Assembly (NCBI GenBank): GCA_007116765.1
Contig: SKHV01000372.1
Location: forward strand, 1 to 9,225
Reading direction: 5' to 3'
Length of the DNA: 9,225 nucleotides
Source: Prolixibacteraceae bacterium
GTDB lineage: Bacteria > Bacteroidota > Bacteroidia > Bacteroidales > Prolixibacteraceae
Numbering within the stretch: position 1 is the stretch's first letter; every line of letters begins with the position of its first letter. The position numbers and the translations under genes are program-made. Of this stretch, positions 1-5,456 are shown one piece after another. Under the pieces are notes generated by a model. The model worked only from the letters and a program-made list of their open reading frames with translations. It did not search any database and was not told the DNA's origin.

Positions 1-1
1 C

Positions 2-916
2 TACCCCCGCACAGGCAATGTTATTGGCTTTTGCAAACCCGAACAGGTGGTTGAAGTGGCCGAAAAAGTTGTGATTGTACAGCGCGATAACGGAAACCGC
101 AAGGACCGCAGGCAGGCCCGCCTGAAATACACAATCGACCGGCTTGGACTCGATAAGTTCAAGAACCTGCTCTTTACTGAATTGGCTTACAAACTCGATG
201 ATGCACGCCCCTATGTTTTTTTACGAAACGGAGACCGCTACGGTTGGAAAAAAGGAGCTGACGGAAAATGGAGCTACACGCTTTTTGTTGAAGGTGGAAG
301 GGTGAAAAACACCGAAAACTTTGAACTCAAAAATGCCCTTCGCGAAGTAGCTTCTTTCCACGATGGGGAGTTAATACTTACAGGGAATCAAAACCTCATA
401 CTGGCAAACGCTTCCGATACCGTGAAAAGGAAAATCAATACCACCTTGAACCGGTTCGGTGTCAAGAATGAAAATATCTCAGGCTTGCGAAAAAACTCCA
501 TTGCCTGTGTGGCTTTAAATACCTGCCCCCTTGCTTTTGCCGAGGCCGAACGCTACCTGCCTTCGTTAATCACTAAAATTGAAAACATTTTGGAACAACA
601 CAAATTGTTTAAAAACGAAATTGTGATTCGGATGACCGGTTGTCCGAATGGGTGTGGGCGCCCATCACTGGCCGAAATTGGCTTAATTGGCAAATCGCCT
701 GACCACTACAATTTATACCTCGGGGGAAGCTTTACAGGGAATCGTTTAAATACCCTTCATAAAGAAACCATTGATGAAGAACAAATACTGGCTGAATTGG
801 AACCAATCATTCAAAATTATGCGCATAACCGTATAAAAGGTGAGCGTTTTGGCGATTTTGTTATTCGCAAAAACTATGTGAAAGCAACGTTGAAAGGAAG
901 CGATTTTAAACACTAA
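2..916 (+). CDS. cysI: Assimilatory sulfite reductase hemoprotein (beta) subunit, C-terminal part; 5' end outside window
   Basis: Reduces sulfite to sulfide with six electrons in assimilatory sulfur metabolism; cytoplasmic. The reading frame is open from base 2 (YPRTGNVIGFCK...), so the true start lies upstream of the window and about 304 residues are visible. The siroheme/4Fe-4S signature is complete: C-x5-C with Cys codons at 506 and 524, in a context close to NTCPLAFAEAERYLP, and C-x3-C with Cys codons at 641 and 653 (MTGCPNGCGRP). The following YNLYLGG block is also typical. The C-x5-C...C-x3-C pattern is shared with ferredoxin-nitrite reductases, but the surrounding residues resemble sulfite reductases more. 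The electron donor (CysJ flavoprotein or ferredoxin) cannot be told from this fragment. The downstream uroporphyrinogen methyltransferase, which feeds siroheme synthesis, supports the call. Confidence 0.94.
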   Translation, partial: YPRTGNVIGFCKPEQVVEVAEKVVIVQRDNGNRKDRRQARLKYTIDRLGLDKFKNLLFTELAYKLDDARPYVFLRNGDRYGWKKGADGKWSYTLFVEGGRVKNTENFELKNALREVASFHDGELILTGNQNLILANASDTVKRKINTTLNRFGVKNENISGLRKNSIACVALNTCPLAFAEAERYLPSLITKIENILEQHKLFKNEIVIRMTGCPNGCGRPSLAEIGLIGKSPDHYNLYLGGSFTGNRLNTLHKETIDEEQILAELEPIIQNYAHNRIKGERFGDFVIRKNYVKATLKGSDFKH

Positions 917-951
917 GCGAATTACGAAAAACGAGTTGCGGATTTAAGAAA

Positions 952-957
952 AAAGGA
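952..957 (+). promoter_or_regulatory. Ribosome binding site of the YeeZ-like gene
   Basis: AAAGGA lies 7 bases before the ATG at 965. Most genes in this window lack a clear Shine-Dalgarno site, so this one stands out and fixes the start of the gene. Confidence 0.6.
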
Positions 958-964
958 CACGATT

Positions 965-1795
965 ATGGGAAAGAGGATATCAATTATAGGTTTAGGTTGG
1001 CTGGGGCTGCCACTGGCAAAGGCCTTGAAGGCCGAAAGCCATCAAGTAAAAGGTACGGTAACCAAGCCCGAAAAAGCCCTAGAGCTTCAGTCACAAAACA
1101 TGGATGCATCGGTATTGACAGTTAGTGAACAGGGTATAGAGATAAGCAATGAAAGTATTTTTGAATGTGATATACTAATTATCAATTTTCCACCTGAACG
1201 AACTCAAAATATTGAAGAAATATACCCTGCGCAGGTTCAACACATCATCCCTTACATTGAAAAACATGTTGTTTCAAAGGTGATTTTTATTTCTTCCACA
1301 TCGGTTTATCCCGAAATAAATACGATTGTTACAGAAAACAAAAACTACTATCCGCGAAAAACATCAGGTTTGGCTTGTTTGAAAGCAGAAAAAGTGCTTC
1401 AGGGGAATAAGAACTTTGAAACCACGGTAATCCGTTTTGGCGGGCTTATTGGAGCCGACCGCAACCCGCACCGTTTTATGAAACGAGGAGAAAGGAACGG
1501 GCACGGTCATGTTCCGGTGAACCTTATCCATATTGACGACTGTATTGGCATAATCAAACATATTATTTCACGCGACATTTGGGATGAAACCATAAACGGC
1601 TGCTGCCCTATTCACCCCACGCGCGAAGGGTTTTACAAACATGCTGCATCTATAGCCGGTATAGAATTTCCGCTTTTTGACAACAGCGCTTTGCTGAAAT
1701 TCAAAATTGTAAGTTCCAACAAAATAATCAGGCAGTTTGGGTACGATTTCAAGTATAAAAGCCCAAACCAATATTTACAAAGTTTAGCAAAATGA
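965..1795 (+). CDS. YeeZ-like atypical SDR, NAD(P)-binding epimerase/dehydratase-family protein
   Basis: A 276-residue cytoplasmic Rossmann-fold protein. The N-terminus has a dinucleotide-binding GxGxxG motif (GLGWLG, residues 9-14). A strand ending in FISSTSVYP (108-116) matches the Ser/Thr strand of extended SDRs. VIRFGGLIG (155-163) and VNLIHIDDC (185-193) match substrate-binding and C-terminal blocks of the YeeZ-like branch. The catalytic Tyr of the YxxxK pair is not evident: where it is expected the sequence is SGLACLKAEK (134-143), with Leu four residues before Lys140. It is therefore an atypical SDR whose reaction is unknown. It lies 48 bp after the sulfite reductase gene and overlaps the methyltransferase start by 4 bp, so translational coupling and a role near sulfur or siroheme metabolism are plausible but inferred. 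The start is supported by AAAGGA 7 bases upstream. Confidence 0.85.
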   Translation: MGKRISIIGLGWLGLPLAKALKAESHQVKGTVTKPEKALELQSQNMDASVLTVSEQGIEISNESIFECDILIINFPPERTQNIEEIYPAQVQHIIPYIEKHVVSKVIFISSTSVYPEINTIVTENKNYYPRKTSGLACLKAEKVLQGNKNFETTVIRFGGLIGADRNPHRFMKRGERNGHGHVPVNLIHIDDCIGIIKHIISRDIWDETINGCCPIHPTREGFYKHAASIAGIEFPLFDNSALLKFKIVSSNKIIRQFGYDFKYKSPNQYLQSLAK

Positions 1796-2664
1796 AACAC
1801 CTCGTATCCATAACCGGTGCAGGTCCGGGCAACCCCGACCTGCTGACCGTAAAGGCATACAAACGATTGTCAACAGCCGATGTTGTACTTTACGATGCAC
1901 TCCCGGGCGATGAAATACTTGACATTGCCCTGCCCCGTGCAAAATTGATTTATGTTGGCAAAATTGCCTGCGACGGCCAAAACCAAACCGACAGGCAGAA
2001 TGCCATTAACCGCTTAATGCACCAATTTGCCGGCATGGGGAAAAAAATTGTGCGCCTAAAGGGTGGCGACCCCATGATTTTTGGCCGTGGAGCCGAAGAG
2101 ATACAGTTTTGCCTTGACAATGGGCTAAACTACGAAGTAATTCCGGGCATTTCGGCTGCTATGGCAGCATCGGCCGAGTTCGATATCCCACTTACCGAAA
2201 GGCACAAAAGCCCCATGGTATTGCTGTATACGGCTACACGCACCAACACAGGTTTCAACAACCTGAAATGTGCAGTTGAGGTATTGAAAAGCGGTGCTGC
2301 TTTGTCGGTGTACATGGGGCTTAATAAACTGCCTGAGTTTATCGAAGCTTTGTCAGAAGAAGGGATTCCGGCCTCAACAGCAGTAAACATTTTGTCGAAA
2401 GTATCGCACAAGGAAAAAGAAATGCTAAGTGGAAACCTGGCTAACATTGGACAATTGCTAAAACAACACAAACCGGCAACACCTGCGGTAATTATAATTG
2501 GGAAGTATGCACAAGTACTGAAATCACGTGAATCATCATTAAATGTCCCCGAACATGCAAGCAAACATGAAGCTTATTCTTCCGAAATTTCTATTCCTGC
2601 CTCTCTCAAATCGTCCCAAAAACCTGGATACGATTTTGTAACCACCATGGGGTTGTTAACCTGA
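1792..2664 (+). CDS. cobA: Uroporphyrinogen-III C-methyltransferase (SUMT)
   Basis: Transfers two methyl groups from S-adenosylmethionine to uroporphyrinogen III, giving precorrin-2 for siroheme (and possibly cobalamin). Family motifs are in order: ITGAGPGNPDLLTVKA (7-22), the SAM-site block IVRLKGGDPMIFGRGAEE (86-103), and VIPGISAAMAAS (116-127). Two usually conserved spots differ: PLTHR is PLTER (133-137), and the following TGH-type motif reads YTATR (146-150). The enzyme fold normally ends near residue 245 (AVIIIGKYAQVL, 232-243). The remaining ~45 residues are an extra low-complexity tail, and residues 261-290 are encoded antisense to the conserved 3' end of aroA. The start overlaps the upstream stop as ATGA. 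No precorrin-2 dehydrogenase/ferrochelatase domain is fused, so that step must be encoded elsewhere. Confidence 0.93.
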   Translation: MKHLVSITGAGPGNPDLLTVKAYKRLSTADVVLYDALPGDEILDIALPRAKLIYVGKIACDGQNQTDRQNAINRLMHQFAGMGKKIVRLKGGDPMIFGRGAEEIQFCLDNGLNYEVIPGISAAMAASAEFDIPLTERHKSPMVLLYTATRTNTGFNNLKCAVEVLKSGAALSVYMGLNKLPEFIEALSEEGIPASTAVNILSKVSHKEKEMLSGNLANIGQLLKQHKPATPAVIIIGKYAQVLKSRESSLNVPEHASKHEAYSSEISIPASLKSSQKPGYDFVTTMGLLT

Positions 2665-3809
2665 ATTGAGCCATTGGTTATTGCTATGGGAGCAAAGGCC
2701 AGTGCCATGCGGTGGTCGTGGTAAGTGTCGATATCAACAAGGCTTTCAAACAGCACTTCGTCAAGATTTCCGTTCCATGCCAGCTCGCCGTGAGCAGGTT
2801 CGGTGAGTTCGGCTCCCAGTTTCCCCAGCTCGGTAATGAGCGCATGAATGCGGTCGGTTTCTTTTATTTTGAGGGTTTCGAGGCCGCTAAAGTGAAACGG
2901 TATGCCCTTGCAAACACACATTACGGCAAAGGTTTGTGCAATGTCGGGGTTCTCAACAAAGTTTTGCACGAAATTTTCGGGCAGCGTAACAATCTTTTTG
3001 CTTAGCCTTAGCGAGTCGCCTTCTTGAGTTGAAACAATCCCAAAACGCTCGAACCATTTTGCCTGGGCACAGTCACCCTGCAAGCTTTCGAGTTGTAGGC
3101 CTTTAAGCAACAGATCGGCTTCATCGGCCAGTACGGCCATTTGGTACCAGTACGAAGCCCCGCTCCAGTCGGCCTCCACAGCATAAGGAAGGGGCATGTA
3201 AGCTTGTTCAGCAATTGTTATCGTATTTTCGACCCACTTATACTCAATGCCAAACTGTGCCATTAGCTTCAATGTCAGGTCGATGTACGATGCCGAGGTG
3301 ATTTTATTGATGAGCGTAAGTTCCAGCCCGCCTTCAATGGTAGGGGCTATCATCAGCAAAGCCGAAATATACTGGCTACTAATACTGCCGTCGAGTTCCA
3401 ATTTGCCGCCTTTGAGGTTCGAGCCCCAAATGCGCAGGGGCGGGTAACCTTCGTTATTGATATACTCGATTTTGGCACCAAGCTTGTTCAACGCATCCAC
3501 CAATATTTTAATGGGGCGTTGCTGCATACGTTTACTACCGGTAATTTCCCATTTGCCTACTACTTTAGATAAAAAAGCGGTAAGAAAGCGCATGGCGGTT
3601 CCGGCATGGCCTATGTCGAAACGGTCGGTGTTCGAGTTAAGCACCTGCTCCATTACGCGGGTATCGTCGCTATCGCTCAGGTTTTGCACCGGGAACGGGC
3701 TATATGCCAACGAATTGATAATTAACACCCGGTTGCTGATGCTTTTTGATGTGGGCAATGTGATTTTGCCTGTAAGTGATTTTGTTGTGGATTTTATGGT
3801 GTATTGCAT
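2574..3809 (-). CDS. aroA: 3-phosphoshikimate 1-carboxyvinyltransferase (EPSP synthase)
   Basis: Sixth step of the shikimate pathway: joins phosphoenolpyruvate to shikimate-3-phosphate. At 411 residues it is near full length, slightly shorter than the 427-residue E. coli enzyme. Visible active-site motifs: SKSISNR (21-27), GHAGTAMRFL (67-76), RMQQRP (94-99), SSQ (144-146), Asp289 in ENPDIAQT (the expected catalytic Asp), KETDR (316-320), DHRMA (365-369) and TKSYPGFW (391-398). The residue aligned with E. coli Pro101 is Phe75, with Gly70 and Thr71 retained. The ATG is 15 bp from the end of the HEPN gene, leaving no room for a separate promoter there, so expression probably depends on transcripts from the toxin-antitoxin island or aroB, or on a promoter inside the HEPN gene. 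Its last ~30 codons overlap the convergent methyltransferase gene. Confidence 0.96.
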   Translation of the reverse strand: MQYTIKSTTKSLTGKITLPTSKSISNRVLIINSLAYSPFPVQNLSDSDDTRVMEQVLNSNTDRFDIGHAGTAMRFLTAFLSKVVGKWEITGSKRMQQRPIKILVDALNKLGAKIEYINNEGYPPLRIWGSNLKGGKLELDGSISSQYISALLMIAPTIEGGLELTLINKITSASYIDLTLKLMAQFGIEYKWVENTITIAEQAYMPLPYAVEADWSGASYWYQMAVLADEADLLLKGLQLESLQGDCAQAKWFERFGIVSTQEGDSLRLSKKIVTLPENFVQNFVENPDIAQTFAVMCVCKGIPFHFSGLETLKIKETDRIHALITELGKLGAELTEPAHGELAWNGNLDEVLFESLVDIDTYHDHRMALAFAPIAITNGSIQVNNPMVVTKSYPGFWDDLREAGIEISEE

Positions 3810-3824
3810 GATGTTGTCAAGCTG

Positions 3825-4214
3825 TTATAATAAAGTTTTAACCATGTTTATAAAATCAATCATTTCGTCGAGCATGGTTGAAACTTCTTCTTTTTGAAAT
3901 GATACAAAAGCATCATAATCACCTTTTGTTCTGTTTTGATAGGCATTACGAAGAATCTTACCATACTTTTTATCGATTCGTTTTGTTGCAATAAATTCTT
4001 TATTGAACCAGCCTATCAATTGTGAGTGTTTTGATGTTTCGAACTGATATTTTAATGCAAGTGCCGTAACAGAATAAAATATTCCGTAATAAATTCTATT
4101 GACAGCCACAATTAATTTATCTGATTCAATTAGGAATTTTGACAATTCGGTAGTGCTAATAGCCTGCTCTATTCGATAGTTAACAAGAGCTGTTCTGTCC
4201 TCTTCATTTATCAT
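3825..4214 (-). CDS. HEPN domain protein (UPF0332-like), putative toxin of an MNT-HEPN pair
   Basis: A 129-residue all-helical protein. NRIYYGIFYSVTALAL (39-54), a conserved-type His in TSKHSQ (His63) and NRTKGDYD (94-101) match the pattern of UPF0332/HEPN proteins (nRaYYA.F...aL, H, R..aDY). In the best-known HEPN toxins an R-x4-6-H motif makes the RNase site. Here the nearest match, RNAYQN (89-94), has Asn where His is expected, so RNase activity is uncertain. The start codon overlaps the MNT stop as ATGA (4211-4214), so the two are translationally coupled. In characterised MNT-HEPN pairs the nucleotidyltransferase neutralises the HEPN toxin by adding AMP to it; that this pair does so is inference. 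The gene ends 15 bp before aroA. Confidence 0.85.
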   Translation of the reverse strand: MINEEDRTALVNYRIEQAISTTELSKFLIESDKLIVAVNRIYYGIFYSVTALALKYQFETSKHSQLIGWFNKEFIATKRIDKKYGKILRNAYQNRTKGDYDAFVSFQKEEVSTMLDEMIDFINMVKTLL

Positions 4215-4534
4215 ACGTGATAGCCTTGATTAATTGCATTGTGAAAAATAGGCTGTTTACCCCTAGGGAGGCTCATTTCTTTATTGCTTAAAATGTGAGT
4301 GTCTGTAATTATTCCGTATTTCAGGTCAATTTCGTAGCAAATGTCTGATATTATGCGTTGTAGTTTCCAGTCAGGTTTTTTCTTTGTGATAATAAGAATA
4401 TCATAATCTGAATCAGTGTTTTCATTTTCATACAATTGAGAACCAAAAAGTATAACATCTTTTAAGTTGTCTTTCAATTGAATGCTCAAATTATTTTTCA
4501 GTTCGTTTAGTATTTGAATTTTGTGTTCTTTCAT
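4211..4534 (-). CDS. Minimal nucleotidyltransferase (MNT), putative antitoxin partner of the HEPN protein
   Basis: A small DNA polymerase beta-like nucleotidyltransferase of 107 residues from the ATG at 4534. The catalytic signature GS-x10-D-x-D is intact: Gly31-Ser32 in ILFGSQLYENE, then Asp43-Tyr-Asp45 in DSDYDILI. A third acidic residue is likely Asp70 in YEIDLKYG. The metal site therefore looks functional, unlike the HEPN partner's RNase motif. A TTG at 4540 would add two residues, but it leaves only 4 bases after the GAGGA at 4545-4549, whereas the ATG leaves 10, so the ATG is preferred. The gene directly follows a promoter-like repeat copied from the end of aroB (4549-4586). The protein is expected to be cytoplasmic and to modify or bind the HEPN protein encoded next to it. 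Confidence 0.88.
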   Translation of the reverse strand: MKEHKIQILNELKNNLSIQLKDNLKDVILFGSQLYENENTDSDYDILIITKKKPDWKLQRIISDICYEIDLKYGIITDTHILSNKEMSLPRGKQPIFHNAINQGYHV

Positions 4535-4544
4535 CGTCAATTTT

Positions 4545-4549
4545 TCCTC
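4545..4549 (-). promoter_or_regulatory. Candidate ribosome binding site of the MNT gene
   Basis: GAGGA on the minus strand, 10 bases before the ATG at 4534. It touches the -7-like box at 4549-4556. A transcript starting from that box would probably begin just after GAGGA and lack it, so this site would serve only a read-through transcript from upstream. Confidence 0.4.
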
Positions 4550-4556
4550 AAAGTTA
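4549..4556 (-). promoter_or_regulatory. Bacteroidota -7 box (TAACTTTG) upstream of MNT-HEPN
   Basis: TAACTTTG on the minus strand matches the Bacteroidota consensus TAnnTTTG exactly and ends 14 bases before the MNT ATG. It overlaps one arm of an AAAGTT/AACTTT inverted repeat. The upstream TTTG-like element is degenerate (TTTA) in this copy, so the promoter is only a candidate. Confidence 0.4.
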
Positions 4557-4586
4557 CAAAACTTTAGCTGGTTAAAGCATTGTAAA
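4549..4586 (-). repeat. Direct repeat copy A: remnant of the aroB 3' end upstream of MNT
   Basis: Matches 5449-5486 at 35 of 38 positions, with 24 consecutive identical bases at 4549-4572; the offset is exactly 900 bp. Read on the minus strand it still encodes an aroB-like tail (YNALTS then TAA, against YSGLTS then TAA in aroB), although no aroB gene precedes it here. It contains the inverted repeat AAAGTT-ACAA-AACTTT. It marks the junction between the PemK remnant and the MNT-HEPN module. Confidence 0.85.
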
Positions 4587-4606
4587 TATCTGATGTAATT
4601 AAAAAT

Positions 4607-4798
4607 TTATAGTTCAAATAGCCTCTTTAGTTTTTCATTAACCAGCTCTTGTGTTTCTTTGTTTAAAACACCTAACATTCTTTTAATAAAACTTCGTGGC
4701 ACAGAAACTACCTTGTGAATTTTCATACTATTAAAACTTTTATTTTCAAAGGCATAGTATGGAACTCGCATGTTTTTAATTATCCTCTTGGATGTCAT
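4607..4798 (-). pseudogene. C-terminal half of a PemK/MazF-like toxin (probable remnant)
   Basis: 63 residues. The start TSKRI resembles the mid-protein (P)ITSK segment of PemK/MazF toxins. The region VVSVPRSFIKRMLGVLNK (30-47), followed by ETQELVNEKLKRLFEL, resembles their C-terminal helix pair (rtIdksrL.k.lG.L..e...v...l..lf.L). The N-terminal half, which normally carries the G-D-I/V start and most of the RNA-binding site, is missing: upstream in this frame there is a TGA at 4811-4813 after only four codons. No Shine-Dalgarno site precedes the ATG at 4798. I read it as a decayed toxin whose N-terminus has been deleted, though a short expressed protein cannot be excluded. Family assignment rests on visual resemblance alone. 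Confidence 0.5.
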
Positions 4799-4828
4799 TT
4801 TTTTACATGCTCATTTCATAATTGAGTT

Positions 4829-4951
4829 TTAATCATCAATAGATTCACCATACTTTAAAGTGTAAATGTCTTCTTCCGGTTCTTTTAAAAAATAAAATAA
4901 TGGATTTTTGGTCATCTCCTGTATCCGTAGTATTTCTTCTTCATCTTCCAT
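4829..4951 (-). CDS. Small acidic 40-residue peptide, possible antitoxin or antitoxin fragment
   Basis: An open frame of 40 codons from ATG at 4951 to TAA at 4829. It begins MEDEEEILRI, continues with MTKNPLFYFLKEPEEDIY (13-30) and ends ESIDD. It is strongly acidic, and the NP-(x)-F-x-FL-x-EPEEDIYTL pattern resembles the C-terminal, toxin-binding tails of small antitoxins upstream of PemK-type toxins in Bacteroidota; this is recall, not a search result. It lies between HicA and the PemK-like remnant and is in the same frame as hicA, separated from it by the hicA TAG and seven codons. No ribosome binding site is evident. It may be the tail of an antitoxin whose DNA-binding N-terminus is gone. 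Confidence 0.4.
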   Translation of the reverse strand: MEDEEEILRIQEMTKNPLFYFLKEPEEDIYTLKYGESIDD

Positions 4952-4972
4952 ATCGAACACATATAAGTAAAC

Positions 4973-5215
4973 CTAAAAAAGAAATTCCAATATTTCTTCT
5001 TTAGTCATTTTGTGGTGTATGGCAATATCATTAATAATTTTTGATAGTGTACCAATTTTCAATGGATTGTGCAAGGATATTGTAATGCTGTGCTTACCAT
5101 TTTTATCAGTACTCAAACGAACATGACTTCCTACCTGCCGATTTTTGGAATAAGCAAGTTTTGCAAGCAACTTAATGAATTGTTCTCCTGATAGGTTTCG
5201 AGGGACTTTTTTCAT
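4973..5215 (-). CDS. hicA: HicA family toxin
   Basis: An 80-residue double-stranded-RNA-binding-fold protein; HicA toxins are mRNA interferases. It has the HicA layout: a short basic N-terminus, SGEQFIKLLAKL (9-20), then GSHVRL (29-34) with the expected catalytic His31, the strand HSITISLHNPLKIGTLSKII, and a C-terminal helix ending EEILEFLF. Length is normal for the family and nothing appears missing. It starts 13 bp after the hicB stop, so the order is antitoxin first, toxin second (hicBA). The ATG at 5215 gives the usual MKKVPRNLSG start. The stop is TAG at 4973-4975, and the frame continues open into the acidic peptide downstream. Confidence 0.92.
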   Translation of the reverse strand: MKKVPRNLSGEQFIKLLAKLAYSKNRQVGSHVRLSTDKNGKHSITISLHNPLKIGTLSKIINDIAIHHKMTKEEILEFLF

Positions 5216-5228
5216 ATCCGGTCAAATA

Positions 5229-5432
5229 TCATGCTGCAAAAATTTCTTCCTTAATGAAATGCAAGCGTACAAGCTTTGGCGCATTTTCATCAAAGTGACA
5301 CTGGATTGCCTCCCTGATATTGTCCTTAAGTTCTTCTATCGAGTCTGCTTCTGTAAAAATTGAGTAACCTAGTGCCTGAGCTTCGTAGCCACCTTCGTTT
5401 GATTCGTTTACTACAAATATAATCTCGTTCAT
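5229..5432 (-). CDS. hicB: HicB-like antitoxin, short form
   Basis: 67 residues with the partial RNase H-like HicB fold: FVVNESNEGGYEAQALGYSIFTEAD, with the pattern GGYxAxAxGxxIxTEADSxEELxxNIxEAI (14-43). HicB blocks the HicA active site. The C-terminal ribbon-helix-helix or HTH domain that lets longer HicB proteins bind their own operator is absent; the protein stops after IKEEIFAA. Autoregulation by this protein alone is therefore doubtful. It is followed 13 bp later by hicA. The ATG at 5432 lies 16 bases after a TAACTTTG -7-like box in the repeat next to aroB. The family match is good; short HicB-like proteins of this kind are common beside HicA. Confidence 0.88.
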   Translation of the reverse strand: MNEIIFVVNESNEGGYEAQALGYSIFTEADSIEELKDNIREAIQCHFDENAPKLVRLHFIKEEIFAA

Positions 5433-5448
5433 ATCGAATAATTTTTCA

Positions 5449-5456
5449 CAAAGTTA
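5449..5456 (-). promoter_or_regulatory. Bacteroidota -7 box (TAACTTTG) upstream of hicBA
   Basis: TAACTTTG on the minus strand, just after the aroB stop codon and 16 bases before the hicB ATG. A TTTG (5473-5476, inside the aroB coding sequence) lies 16 bases upstream of the box, somewhat closer than the usual -33 spacing. A transcript from here would have a leader of only about 10-12 bases. Confidence 0.45.

Noticed and set aside
2130..2564. 144-codon open frame on the minus strand inside the methyltransferase gene
   Set aside because: It is fully antisense to a well-supported gene, and its translation has no recognisable motif or family pattern.
3827..3845. Possible third, inverted copy of the repeat at the HEPN 3' end (TAAAGTTTTAACC)
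   Set aside because: Only about 9 consecutive bases match, in the opposite orientation and AT-rich, so chance is enough to explain it.
3457..3897. 146-codon plus-strand open frame opposite aroA and the HEPN gene
   Set aside because: It is antisense to aroA, whose motifs are intact, and its translation looks like a shadow with no domain.
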